Made by a program: the position numbers and the translations under genes
Part shown: one piece after another, positions 1 through 6,778 of the stretch
Numbering within the stretch: position 1 is the stretch's first letter
How the letters are laid out: each line of letters starts with the position of its first letter
Assembly (NCBI GenBank): GCA_031283115.1
Contig: JAITCK010000030.1
Location: forward strand, 1-11,109
Length of the DNA stretch: 11,109 bases
Reading direction: 5' to 3'
From: Cellulomonadaceae bacterium
GTDB taxonomy: Bacteria > Actinomycetota > Actinomycetes > Actinomycetales > Cellulomonadaceae
The notes under the pieces: model-generated
Databases searched by the model: none
Seen by the model: only the letters and a program-made list of their open reading frames with translations
Told to the model about the DNA's origin: nothing

Positions 1-644
1 AGTACGTCGTCGCGGGCGGCGAGGACTTCGGCCAGGTGGTCGGGGGTGGTGCGACTTTCCACTGCCGTGAGTTCGGAGGTGCGGGCCAGCACTTCAGCGG
101 CCGTGTCAAGCACCTCGGCAGGGGTGGCCAGGTCGCCGTTTGCCAGGGTGGACAGTTCAACACGGTTGCCGCTGCGGCCTGCCGAACCGGTACGGGCCCG
201 GATGGCGCCTTCAATGTCACCTGTCGCCTGGTCGGCTACCTCAATGTCTGCGGGGGCGGGGTGGCTGGCCGGGCCAACGGTAGTGGTGGTGACCAGGGTG
301 GCTGCTGCGGCGGCCAGCAGAGAACCCCCGGCGGCCATGCGTTGACGCTGGCTGCGGCGGTGGTCACGGATGAGTTGGTCGGCGACTTGCTGGGCGCGGC
401 GCCGGTCGGCACGGCTGGGGGCTGCAGACTGGATGGCGGCGCGGCTGGCTTCAACAACAGTGTTGACGGTAGGCAGGTGGGCCTGGTGGTTCTGGTTGTG
501 CGCTGACGCGGTGGAGGCTGTCGGGTTGTGGTCGAACTTGGGTTGAGCCTTGATGACCCTGACGGTTGCGTGGGGGGCCGACGCCTGCGTGGCTTGCGTT
601 GTTGTACGGTGAATGGAGGCGCGTGTCGGATACTGCGTAGGCAC
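1..644 (-). CDS. Unrecognised, probably membrane-anchored extracytoplasmic protein (3' end cut by window edge)
   Basis: I do not recognise this protein. The minus-strand frame is open from a stop at 720-722 to the left edge. I chose the GTG at 644 because GAGGAA (complement of 655-660) lies 10 bases upstream. In the 214 residues visible, residues 1-80 are polar, rich in Thr, Ala, His and Gln. Residues 81-102 are strongly basic (many Arg and Gln). Residues 104-126 are a hydrophobic Ala/Val/Thr segment that could be a single membrane anchor or late signal peptide. The rest is Ala-, Asp- and Glu-rich with helical, possibly coiled-coil character. By the positive-inside rule the basic part would be cytoplasmic and the C-terminal part outside. 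A cell-wall enzyme domain could follow beyond the edge, but none is visible. The ATG at residue 103 (338) is an alternative start giving a signal-peptide-like N-terminus, but it lacks a ribosome site and basic residues. Confidence 0.6.
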   Translation of the reverse strand, partial: MPTQYPTRASIHRTTTQATQASAPHATVRVIKAQPKFDHNPTASTASAHNQNHQAHLPTVNTVVEASRAAIQSAAPSRADRRRAQQVADQLIRDHRRSQRQRMAAGGSLLAAAAATLVTTTTVGPASHPAPADIEVADQATGDIEGAIRARTGSAGRSGNRVELSTLANGDLATPAEVLDTAAEVLARTSELTAVESRTTPDHLAEVLAARDDV

Positions 645-851
645 GACGCGGCACTTCCTCTTCTGGTGGCGGACTCCCGGCGCGCGTGTTCGGCGCTCAG
701 GCTGTTGGATGCAACGGCGTCAAAAGTACCAGTTTCCTGTTACCAAAATGTCATCTGTCGTCCAGTGAGCGCTTCCACGGCAGACCGGTTGTAGAGGTTG
801 CTAAAACCGTTGGTTACGCGCGGTCGCCCCCGTCGACGCCATCGGGCAGCC
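645..851. other. Intergenic gap between hisD and the left-edge gene
   Basis: This 207-bp gap has no convincing gene. Positions about 720-755 are clearly more AT-rich than the surroundings and probably hold the promoter of the left-edge gene. On the minus strand a TGG followed by TACTTT (complement of 723-728) resembles an extended -10 element, but I find no good -35 at the usual distance. Next to the hisD stop there is only a weak short hairpin (AACC, 3-base loop, GGTT, then a few T) near 803-815, and no strong intrinsic terminator. Read-through from hisD into the left gene cannot be excluded. Confidence 0.4.
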
Positions 852-2174
852 TCAAAAGCGCAGGCGGACGGCTTCGCCGTGGGCGGGCAAATCCTCGTTG
901 TTGGCGACGGCGACGATGCGGTCGGCTAGTTCGGCCAGGGCGTCGCGGTCGTATTCGATGAGGTCAACGGCTTTGAGGAAGCTGAGTACGCCCAGGGCGC
1001 TGGCAAAGCGGGCGGTGCCGCCGGTGGGCAGAACATGGTTGGATCCGGCCATGTAGTCACCTAGGGACACGGGCGACCAGGGGCCCACAAAGATGGCTCC
1101 GGCGTTGCGGACGCGGTCGGCCCAGTGGGGGGCGTTGTCGGTGTGGATTTCTAGATGTTCGGCCCCGTAAGCGTTGACGACGGCTAAGCCTTGATCCAGG
1201 TTGTCGACAAGGATGATGGCGGATTGGGGGCCGGTCAGGGCGGTGGTGACGCGGTCGGCGTGTTTGGTGGCGGGCACGAGGGCGTCTAGTTGCTGTTCGA
1301 CGGCGGCGGCCAGGGTTTCTGATGGGGTGACCAGCACGGAGGCGGCCAGGGGGTCGTGTTCGGCTTGGCTGATGAGGTCGAGGGCGACGTGGCGGGGGTC
1401 GGCGGTGTCGTCGGCCAGGATGCCAATTTCGGTGGGGCCAGCCTCCGCGTCAATACCAACCACGCCGTTGACTAGTCGTTTTGCCGTGGCGACGTAGATG
1501 TTTCCGGGGCCGGTGATGACGTCGACGGGCTCGCAGAGGATGGGGCCGTCTTGGGGCTGGCTGCCTGCCGCCCCGTAGGCGAACATGGCGATAGCTTGAG
1601 CGCCGCCGACGGCGTAAACCTCGCTGACGCCCAGCAGGTGGGCGGCGGCCAGGATGGTGGGGTGGGGCAGGCCGTCATGGTCTTTTTGTGGGGGTGAGGC
1701 CAGGGCCACGGATTCGACGCCTGCCGCCTGGGCGGTGACGACGTTCATGATGACGGAGGACGGGTAGACGGCCAGGCCGCCGGGGGCGTACAAGCCCACC
1801 CGTTCAACGGGGATGAACTTTTGCCGCACCACCGCCCCGTCAGCCAGAACGGTGGTGTGGGGTTGCGGGACTTGGTCTTGATGGACGGCCCGGACGCGGC
1901 GGATGGATTCTTCCAGGCCCGCCCGGACGTCCGGGTCGAGAGCGGCCAGGGCTCCGGCGAGGGCGGTGGCGGGAACCCGCAGGTTGGCGGGGCGGACGCC
2001 GTCGAACTTTTCGGCGATGTCGCGCAGGGCTGCGGCACCTCGGTCGCGCACGTCGTCGACGATGGGCCGCACGGTTTCTGTTGCCGCGTCGATGCTGAAT
2101 TGCGCTCTGGGTACGGCCTCCAACAGTTGCCGACGGGTCAGGCTGCGGCCACGAAGGTCAATCCGACGAATCAT
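852..2174 (-). CDS. hisD: Histidinol dehydrogenase
   Basis: HisD oxidises L-histidinol to L-histidine in two NAD-dependent steps, the end of histidine biosynthesis, in the cytoplasm. The 440-residue length is normal for the family. Zinc-ligand and catalytic positions known from the E. coli enzyme can be matched here: Gln270 and His273 in ISQAEHD, Glu339 and His340 in YGAEHLEI, Asp373 in [11 protein letters not shown], and His432 in [10 protein letters not shown]. The substrate and cofactor region [15 protein letters not shown] and [12 protein letters not shown] is also present. The frame stays open upstream to an ATG at 2303, but the extra 43 residues look non-coding and overlap the divergent gene, and family proteins begin near [10 protein letters not shown], so 2174 is used. 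No Shine-Dalgarno site precedes it; a TACAGT hexamer 7 bases upstream suggests a leaderless message. No hisC or hisB follows, which is unusual for actinobacteria. Confidence 0.96.
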   Translation of the reverse strand: MIRRIDLRGRSLTRRQLLEAVPRAQFSIDAATETVRPIVDDVRDRGAAALRDIAEKFDGVRPANLRVPATALAGALAALDPDVRAGLEESIRRVRAVHQDQVPQPHTTVLADGAVVRQKFIPVERVGLYAPGGLAVYPSSVIMNVVTAQAAGVESVALASPPQKDHDGLPHPTILAAAHLLGVSEVYAVGGAQAIAMFAYGAAGSQPQDGPILCEPVDVITGPGNIYVATAKRLVNGVVGIDAEAGPTEIGILADDTADPRHVALDLISQAEHDPLAASVLVTPSETLAAAVEQQLDALVPATKHADRVTTALTGPQSAIILVDNLDQGLAVVNAYGAEHLEIHTDNAPHWADRVRNAGAIFVGPWSPVSLGDYMAGSNHVLPTGGTARFASALGVLSFLKAVDLIEYDRDALAELADRIVAVANNEDLPAHGEAVRLRF

Positions 2175-2181
2175 GGGCGCC

Positions 2182-2187
2182 ACTGTA
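2182..2187 (-). promoter_or_regulatory. Candidate -10 element of hisD, leaderless transcript
   Basis: On the minus strand TACAGT fits the actinobacterial TANNNT pattern and ends 7 bases before the hisD ATG, so transcription would start at or beside the start codon. The best -35-like match, TTGACG, is only 13 bases upstream, too close for a standard promoter, so the assignment rests on the -10 and on the lack of a ribosome site. Confidence 0.4.
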
Positions 2188-2203
2188 GCCAACCCTGCCC
2201 CGT

Positions 2204-2228
2204 CAACCCGGCAACCCGGCAACGCTGG
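2204..2228. repeat. Short tandem repeat CAACCCGG (two exact copies plus one degenerate)
   Basis: CAACCCGG occurs at 2204-2211 and 2212-2219, followed by CAACGCTGG at 2220-2228. It lies in the spacer between the divergent hisD and S4-protein genes, upstream of the candidate hisD -10. It may be a protein-binding site or just a low-complexity GC-rich stretch. Confidence 0.4.
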
Positions 2229-2284
2229 AAGCGTGAACCCGCGAGAAGGCGAGTCCCGCCTGGCAGTGGCAGGCACAGGCCGGG

Positions 2285-2290
2285 CACAAT
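2285..2290 (+). promoter_or_regulatory. Candidate -10 element of the S4-protein gene, leaderless transcript
   Basis: CACAAT ends 6 bases before the ATG at 2297, and TGGCAG lies 18 bases further upstream as a weak -35. The only purine-rich sequence before the ATG is GGGGG immediately next to it, too close for normal ribosome binding. Transcription starting at the ATG is the simplest reading. The first base departs from the TANNNT consensus. Confidence 0.35.
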
Positions 2291-2296
2291 GGGGGC

Positions 2297-2530
2297 ATGA
2301 CACAGCCTGCGCCTGTTGAGGTTCCTATTCGTGACGACATGATTCGGTTGGGGCAGTTCCTCAAGTTGGCGGGGCTGGCTGAAACCGGCGACCAGGCCCG
2401 CGACCTCATCAGCGACGGAGAAGTGACGGTGGGCGGTGAGGTGGAGACTCGGCGGGGTCGGCAACTTCACCGGGGCGACATTGTCACCGTCTCCTCCCCG
2501 CAGGGCGTCGAATCAGCGCAAGTCGCCTAA
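2297..2530 (+). CDS. Small S4-domain RNA-binding protein (YbcJ/YaaA-like)
   Basis: This 77-residue protein is almost entirely one S4 RNA-binding domain, residues about 16-66. The hallmark is [12 protein letters not shown], then a Gly/Asp turn, [15 protein letters not shown], and a short beta segment ending in HRGDIV. Stand-alone S4 proteins of this size bind structured RNA, usually ribosomal, but the exact target of this subgroup is not well defined. The first 14 residues are a short polar extension. It is divergent from hisD with a 122-bp spacer and convergent with the large DUF5107 gene, with only 18 bp between the two stop codons. It is probably a single-gene transcript. The domain call is firm and the biological role is open. 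Confidence 0.88.
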   Translation: MTQPAPVEVPIRDDMIRLGQFLKLAGLAETGDQARDLISDGEVTVGGEVETRRGRQLHRGDIVTVSSPQGVESAQVA

Positions 2531-2532
2531 CC

Positions 2533-2547
2533 CGGCCAGATAGGCCG
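2533..2547. terminator. Small hairpin between convergent genes, possible bidirectional terminator
   Basis: CGGCC, a 5-base loop and GGCCG form a short stem in the 18-bp space between the stop of the S4-protein gene and the stop of the DUF5107 gene on the opposite strand. The position suits a shared terminator, but the stem has only 5 pairs and there is no T-tract, so the call is weak. Confidence 0.3.
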
Positions 2548-2548
2548 T

Positions 2549-5500
2549 CTAGTCGAGGGGCGGGAAGAGGAGCAGGTCGGGGAGGGAGGTGGCGAAGTAG
2601 TCGACCGACCCGTCGTCGAGTACGGCTTGGACGACGGCATCAGTGCGTATGGCTGCCCGTGCTGCCTCCGCTTCGTCGTCTCGCCCCAACTGCTCGAGAA
2701 CCTGCGCCAACTGCGTGGAAATGACGGTGGTGTCTGCGAGGTCGTGACGGTCTTCACCAAGATGGTGGGGCACGGCGATGGCGGCGCGAGCGGCAGCGAG
2801 CGCCCCAGGCAGGTCGCCATTCGCCTGGTAGGCCTGCGACCGTGCAACGTGCAGCCGCTCCCAGGTGGCGAGCACCACTCCTTCGCCGCCTTCGAAGGGG
2901 GCGAAGGTGCGCGTTGTCATCAGTTCGTTGGCTTCTTCGAGGCGGCCTGTGTCGATGAGCAGGTTGATGTAGTTGGCGGTGGCGTCGTCACGTTGCAGTA
3001 TCAGCGTGCGGTAGCGGTCCATGATGCTGACCCGCGCTGAGGCGGTGTGTCCGGCGCGGGAGCACAACTGGTCGTATTCGTGGATCAGGCGGGCGTCAGG
3101 TGCAGCGGCCAGCGCTTGTTCGTAGAGGTTGAGGGCGCCAGACACATCGGCTGTGACGGTGTATCGGGCGATGGCTGCGTTGCGTAGGGCCACAGTGTCG
3201 GTCTCACCGTCTGCGATGGCGGACTCCCACAGGTCGAGGGCTTCCGTTTGACGGTCGGCGTCGAAGAGGAGCATGGCGAGCAGGCGTTTGGCTTGCCTGT
3301 TGTGGCCGTCTGCTGCCAGCGCGGCGGCAAGGGCGTCGTGGTCGTCAAGGCCTGCCGGGAAGCAGCGGGTGTCAGGGGTTTGCTGCGCTTCCAGGCGGGC
3401 GACAGCGGCCCCGTCACCATCGCCTAGCCGATCCAGAATGAGGGCACGATGGTAGTGGGCCATGGGGCGGGCCTCACCTGTCGGGGTCGGTGAGGTGCAG
3501 GCGGCTACCGCCAGTACGTCAAGTGCCAGGGCGCTGGCTCCGGCTTGGGCCAGGTCGATGGCGGCGTCGATGGCGGTGCGTGCGTCGAGTCCGGTCAGCG
3601 CGGGTAGGCCGTCACTCAGCACACGCAGGGTGACGTCGAGCGGGTCTACCGCGAGCGCCGCGTCGAGTATCTCGCATGCCGCCGCATCGTCCCCTGTCTG
3701 TCGCAGGGCAACCACGCTCAGGGCTTTGGCTCGAATGTCATCGCCTGCGGCGGCTACTGCTGCTGTCGCGTGTCGGGCTGCCTCAGCCCACTGGCCGACG
3801 CGGGCGGCGATGCGTCCGCGTTCCAGGCTGGCTGGGGCGAGCCACTGCCTGTCCCAGGCGGCCTTGGCGAGGGCGTCGACGGCCTGGTCGGTGCGGCCTA
3901 GGCGCAGCAGGGTCAGGCCCAGTAGGTAGGAGACTTCTCCGTCACGGGGGTTGGAGTTGTAGATGGTCAGCCTGTTCAGGGCTGTGGTCAGGTGTTGTTC
4001 TGCTTGGGGGTAGAGGCCGCGCTGGTAGCGGTTGGTAGCTAAGGCCAGGTTGCAGCGGATGTCGCCGGGGTCACGGCGGAGGCCTTCTTCCCAGTAGGGC
4101 AGCGGGGACCGGGAGGGGTGCCGGTATTGCTGCAGGTGGGTGCCGGTGAGCCAGAGTTCATCGACGCTGGTGATGTTTTGCGGCTGCGGCGGCACTTTAG
4201 CTACTGGCGGTTCGGGGGTGTCTACGGCAGCGCGCGGCGTCCAGGTGATGATTTCTGCCCCGTCATGTGTGACGGCGACGGTGACGTCTGTGGGCTGGGT
4301 TTCGGCATCGACTGTCGTCTCCCAGGTCCAGGGCTGGCCGGGCGCCAGGTCGACGGGCTGCTCGTGAAGGATTTGTGGACCGGAGGTGACGCGGATGGTC
4401 GCTGAGGGGAAGGGCCGTGACACGGCCACGCCCACGCTGACCTGTCCGCCGTCAACGTCGAGATGGACGGCGGCGTCGGTGGTGGATTGGTGGACAATGC
4501 CGATGGTTTGGATGGGGAACCAGGTTTGCGTGAAAGTTTTGGTTTCCCCCGGCTCCAGCCAGGTGAAGTCGGGCTGGTTGTCGGTGTACACGCCAGCCAT
4601 CAACTCAATGTAGGGGCCGTCGTTGTCGGTGAGTAGGCGATCCCAGGCGTAACCGAAGGGGGCGTTACCCCAGGTCCACTGTTTTTTGCCGGGGGCGATG
4701 TGGCGGTCGGCCACGTGAACAAAGCCAGCACCAATCTGGTGGTTGTAGCCGCCGAAAAAGTCGTCGCGGGTGGACGTGATCATGTAAGAGGTGGGGACTT
4801 TGACGTTTTTGTAGAAGTCGAGGCGGTCGCCGCTGTGCGGGTCGCCCTCGACGTGCTGGGCCGGGTAGTCGTAGCCGTAGTAGGGGCGGTCAGAGGCCGG
4901 GAAGGCTGTGATAGCTCGTTCGGCGTGGTCGGCCACATAGTGGACGTCGGTGGGGAAGAAGGCCTGGTAGTCGTAGGTGTCATCGACGGCGGCGGCCACG
5001 TTAGCCCACCAGAGGAAGGTTTGGGCCTGGTCGGTGCGGTTGTGCAGGCGGCCCACTACTTCGACGACGGCGCGGTCAGGGTAGATGCGGATGCCGTGGG
5101 TGCCGCGCATCCGCGCGAACGGGTCATGGTCGGAACACCAGACGGTGATGGATCCGTCGTCGTGCTGTTCGATTTCGGTTTGGGTGGGCAGGAAGGTGGC
5201 GGGGCGGTGGTGTTGCGGCCAGTTGAATTCGACGCCACCGGAAATCCACGGACCGGCCAAGCCCACCAGGGCCGGTTTGATGACGTTGTTGCGGTAGAAA
5301 AAGTCGTAGCCTGCCACTTTGTCGTAGCCCACGTGGATGCGGCCACCGAGTTCAGGCAAGATCATCAGACGAATCCACTGGTTCTCCAGGTGAATGGCCT
5401 GCCACTGACGGGGCTCCCCCTCGGTGGCGATACTGTCAACGAAAGGAATGGGGTAGACGCGCCCGCTCGAGCCCTGGAACACGCGCCGGTTGACAAACAG

Positions 5501-5653
5501 CGGGTACTTGTCGGGCTCGCCAGTGGCGTACGTTTTCATGGTCACAGGCTGCGACCAGGCGACAGCCTCACCGCGGGCGAGGCGGGCAGCCAGTGGTGCG
5601 GGAGCGTCAGGAAGTTCAAGGAGTGAAGAGTCAGCGGAAACATCAGTGTTCAT
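2549..5653 (-). CDS. DUF5107 domain plus tetratricopeptide-repeat protein
   Basis: A 1034-residue protein of the DUF5107-TPR family, whose members often sit among carbohydrate genes. Residues about 35-390 form the N-terminal domain, related to the galactose-mutarotase-like beta fold. Markers are VFQGSSGRVYPIP, LPELGGRIHVGYDK, SGGVEFNWPQHHRP and TWGNAPFGYAWDRLL. Residues about 395-475 look like an Ig-type beta sandwich, followed by a Pro-rich linker. From about 500 to the end are degenerate TPR helices, including a family-typical FEGGEG segment. No signal peptide or membrane segment is seen, so it should be cytoplasmic. A catalytic role on sugars is plausible from fold and context, but no activity is established that I can name. 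The ATG at 5653 fits the homologue N-terminus. Upstream ATGs (5707, 5770) would place coding sequence over the regulatory gap. There is no ribosome site. The divergent AraC regulator probably controls it. Confidence 0.88.
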   Translation of the reverse strand: MNTDVSADSSLLELPDAPAPLAARLARGEAVAWSQPVTMKTYATGEPDKYPLFVNRRVFQGSSGRVYPIPFVDSIATEGEPRQWQAIHLENQWIRLMILPELGGRIHVGYDKVAGYDFFYRNNVIKPALVGLAGPWISGGVEFNWPQHHRPATFLPTQTEIEQHDDGSITVWCSDHDPFARMRGTHGIRIYPDRAVVEVVGRLHNRTDQAQTFLWWANVAAAVDDTYDYQAFFPTDVHYVADHAERAITAFPASDRPYYGYDYPAQHVEGDPHSGDRLDFYKNVKVPTSYMITSTRDDFFGGYNHQIGAGFVHVADRHIAPGKKQWTWGNAPFGYAWDRLLTDNDGPYIELMAGVYTDNQPDFTWLEPGETKTFTQTWFPIQTIGIVHQSTTDAAVHLDVDGGQVSVGVAVSRPFPSATIRVTSGPQILHEQPVDLAPGQPWTWETTVDAETQPTDVTVAVTHDGAEIITWTPRAAVDTPEPPVAKVPPQPQNITSVDELWLTGTHLQQYRHPSRSPLPYWEEGLRRDPGDIRCNLALATNRYQRGLYPQAEQHLTTALNRLTIYNSNPRDGEVSYLLGLTLLRLGRTDQAVDALAKAAWDRQWLAPASLERGRIAARVGQWAEAARHATAAVAAAGDDIRAKALSVVALRQTGDDAAACEILDAALAVDPLDVTLRVLSDGLPALTGLDARTAIDAAIDLAQAGASALALDVLAVAACTSPTPTGEARPMAHYHRALILDRLGDGDGAAVARLEAQQTPDTRCFPAGLDDHDALAAALAADGHNRQAKRLLAMLLFDADRQTEALDLWESAIADGETDTVALRNAAIARYTVTADVSGALNLYEQALAAAPDARLIHEYDQLCSRAGHTASARVSIMDRYRTLILQRDDATANYINLLIDTGRLEEANELMTTRTFAPFEGGEGVVLATWERLHVARSQAYQANGDLPGALAAARAAIAVPHHLGEDRHDLADTTVISTQLAQVLEQLGRDDEAEAARAAIRTDAVVQAVLDDGSVDYFATSLPDLLLFPPLD

Positions 5654-5658
5654 GGCGC

Positions 5659-5664
5659 TAAGTA
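5659..5664 (-). promoter_or_regulatory. Weak candidate -10 of the DUF5107 gene
   Basis: TACTTA on the minus strand ends 5 bases before the chosen ATG at 5653. There is no recognisable -35, as expected for an activator-dependent promoter. If transcription starts at about 5653, the direct repeats at 5691-5719 fall at about -38 to -66, where AraC-type activators typically bind. This is inference from spacing. Confidence 0.25.
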
Positions 5665-5690
5665 CATCGCGTAAGCCCCACCGCTCGCCA

Positions 5691-5719
5691 TAGACACTCA
5701 ACGCCATACCTAGACATTC
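5691..5719. promoter_or_regulatory. Candidate AraC-family operator (direct repeat, 20-bp period)
   Basis: TAGACACTC at 5691-5699 and TAGACATTC at 5711-5719 match at 8 of 9 positions and start exactly 20 bp apart, so they lie on nearly the same face of the helix. AraC-family proteins commonly bind direct half-sites about 20-21 bp apart. The pair lies in the 93-bp gap between the AraC-family gene and the divergent DUF5107 gene, so it could serve both promoters. Confidence 0.45.
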
Positions 5720-5746
5720 CGATGATTGTTGGAAGATTATTGCTAC

Positions 5747-6610
5747 ATGGCTATTCAGGAGGGATTTCACGGTGAACGGCTTGTTGTTGTTCCGCGGCCC
5801 ATCGTAGATTCTGCACTAGAACAACCCGTTACCCGCCGGCTCATGGTCACCGATGCCGGGTATTTTCCCGCCGCGCAGGATCACCGGATACGCCGTGTGA
5901 CGGCAATCAGTGAGCACATCGTCATCGTCTGTTCAAGCGGGGCCGGATGGGTGAGTTTCCGCAACGACATCCACCACGTGCGGGCGGGTCAGGCTCTTGT
6001 TATCCCCGCCAAAGTTCCCCATGAATATGGCGCTGACAGCAATACTCCCTGGACAATCTGGTGGGTTCACGTCACGGGGCTCGATGCTCCCGAACTTGTG
6101 TCAAGTATCGGCGTGCGGGCCAGTCAGCCCACCATTGACATTCATGCTGTCGAACGTGTTGTCGGGTTACTTGATGAGATTGTCACCGCCCTGGAACGAG
6201 CGCCATCTCAAGCAAAGCTCATAGCCGCCGCAGGATCTGCATGGAAGTTGCTTACCCAGTTGACGGTCGATCAGTTCCTCCCCCGGCCCGGCGACCCGCT
6301 CGAACGGGCGATGGCCTACCTGGAGGAACGGCTGGAGAGTTCCATCCGCGTTACCGAGTTGGCGGCACTTGTCGGCGTTTCCGCATCGCATTTATCTGCG
6401 CTGTTCCATCAAGCCACGGGTGGTGGCGTGCTCGCCCACCACACTGCCTTACGTATGGCGCGCGCCCGTCATCTTCTCGACACTACCGGCTTCACTATCA
6501 CCGATATCGCGGAAGAAAGCGGGTACGGCGATTCCTTCTACTTCTCACGCCAGTTCCGTAAATACCACAACATGAGCCCCACCGAATACCGCAACCGCGA
6601 CGCGACCTAG
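5747..6610 (+). CDS. AraC-family transcriptional regulator with cupin-type sensor domain
   Basis: A 287-residue regulator. The N-terminal part, with a core at residues about 57-97 (HIVIVCSSGAGWVSF, then HHVRAGQALVIPAKVPHEYG), is a cupin-like effector domain of the type that binds sugars in AraC. Residues about 186-283 carry two helix-turn-helix units: ITVTEL-type helices around RVTELAALVGVSASHLSALF, and the signature ITDIAEESGYGDSFYFSRQF followed by SPTEYR. I chose the ATG at 5747 because GGAAG at 5731-5735 precedes it by 11 bases; a TTG at 5726 would add 7 residues. It is divergent from the DUF5107 gene and adjacent to the alpha-galactoside genes, so it is probably a sugar-responsive activator of one or both. 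The effector cannot be read from the sequence. Confidence 0.92.
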   Translation: MAIQEGFHGERLVVVPRPIVDSALEQPVTRRLMVTDAGYFPAAQDHRIRRVTAISEHIVIVCSSGAGWVSFRNDIHHVRAGQALVIPAKVPHEYGADSNTPWTIWWVHVTGLDAPELVSSIGVRASQPTIDIHAVERVVGLLDEIVTALERAPSQAKLIAAAGSAWKLLTQLTVDQFLPRPGDPLERAMAYLEERLESSIRVTELAALVGVSASHLSALFHQATGGGVLAHHTALRMARARHLLDTTGFTITDIAEESGYGDSFYFSRQFRKYHNMSPTEYRNRDAT

Positions 6611-6638
6611 GAACCCCCACTGCTCCGCGACCAGTCTG

Positions 6639-6652
6639 GGAGACATGTCTCC
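6639..6652. repeat. Perfect 14-bp palindrome
   Basis: GGAGACATGTCTCC is its own reverse complement and lies 28 bp after the stop of the AraC-family gene. It has no spacer and no following T-tract, so it suits a dimer-binding site better than an intrinsic terminator. It contains AGACAT, also the core of the candidate AraC operator. Confidence 0.5.
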
Positions 6653-6678
6653 TCAATGCATCGAAGAGGAACACATTC

Positions 6679-6723
6679 GTCAAACAATATTCCTCATCTA
6701 GCCAATAAGGAACATTGTTTGAC
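6679..6723. repeat. 16-bp inverted repeat with 13-bp spacer
   Basis: GTCAAACAATATTCCT at 6679-6694 faces AGGAACATTGTTTGAC at 6708-6723. Fifteen of 16 positions pair; the exception is A opposite C on the plus strand, which becomes a U-G wobble in RNA read from the minus strand. The repeat is much more AT-rich than the surroundings and is not followed by a T-tract on either side. It could be an operator, a transcript-end structure or a remnant of mobile DNA. Confidence 0.6.
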
Positions 6724-6778
6724 ATGTCGCGGACCTCAACGCTCGAACGAGCACATTCCCCACGTGGAAAAGGAGGAA

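Larger units (their letters stand above)
6611..6778. other. Gene-free stretch downstream of the AraC-family gene
   Basis: No coding region is credible here. Besides the 14-bp palindrome and the 16-bp inverted repeat there is a small hairpin, GCTCG-AA-CGAGC, at 6741-6752. GAGGAA at 6666-6671 and TTCCTC at 6690-6695 form another short inverted pair that competes with the larger one. The AraC-family gene and the Fic remnant converge here, so it may act in transcript ending, though no classic intrinsic terminator is visible. Confidence 0.45.

Noticed and set aside
36..506. Plus-strand open frame of 156 codons at the left end
   Set aside because: The Gly-rich translation looks non-biological, whereas the opposite strand is open from 719 to the edge with a ribosome site, a basic patch and a hydrophobic segment.
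2175..2303. N-terminal extension of hisD from the ATG at 2303
   Set aside because: It would overlap the start of the divergent S4-protein gene and add 43 residues with Cys/Pro/Arg bias not found in the family.
4700..5626. Long plus-strand open frame of 308 codons opposite the DUF5107 gene
   Set aside because: It is Val/Gly-rich, resembles no family I know, and lies entirely antisense to a well-supported gene; GC-rich coding DNA often leaves such frames open.
6679..6723. Inverted repeat read as an intrinsic terminator or as a CRISPR unit
   Set aside because: There is no T-tract on either strand, and only one repeat pair with no regular spacers.
6498..6725. Minus-strand small frame of 75 codons covering the inverted repeat
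   Set aside because: It overlaps the conserved end of the AraC-family gene, is Arg-rich at its C-terminus and has no ribosome site.
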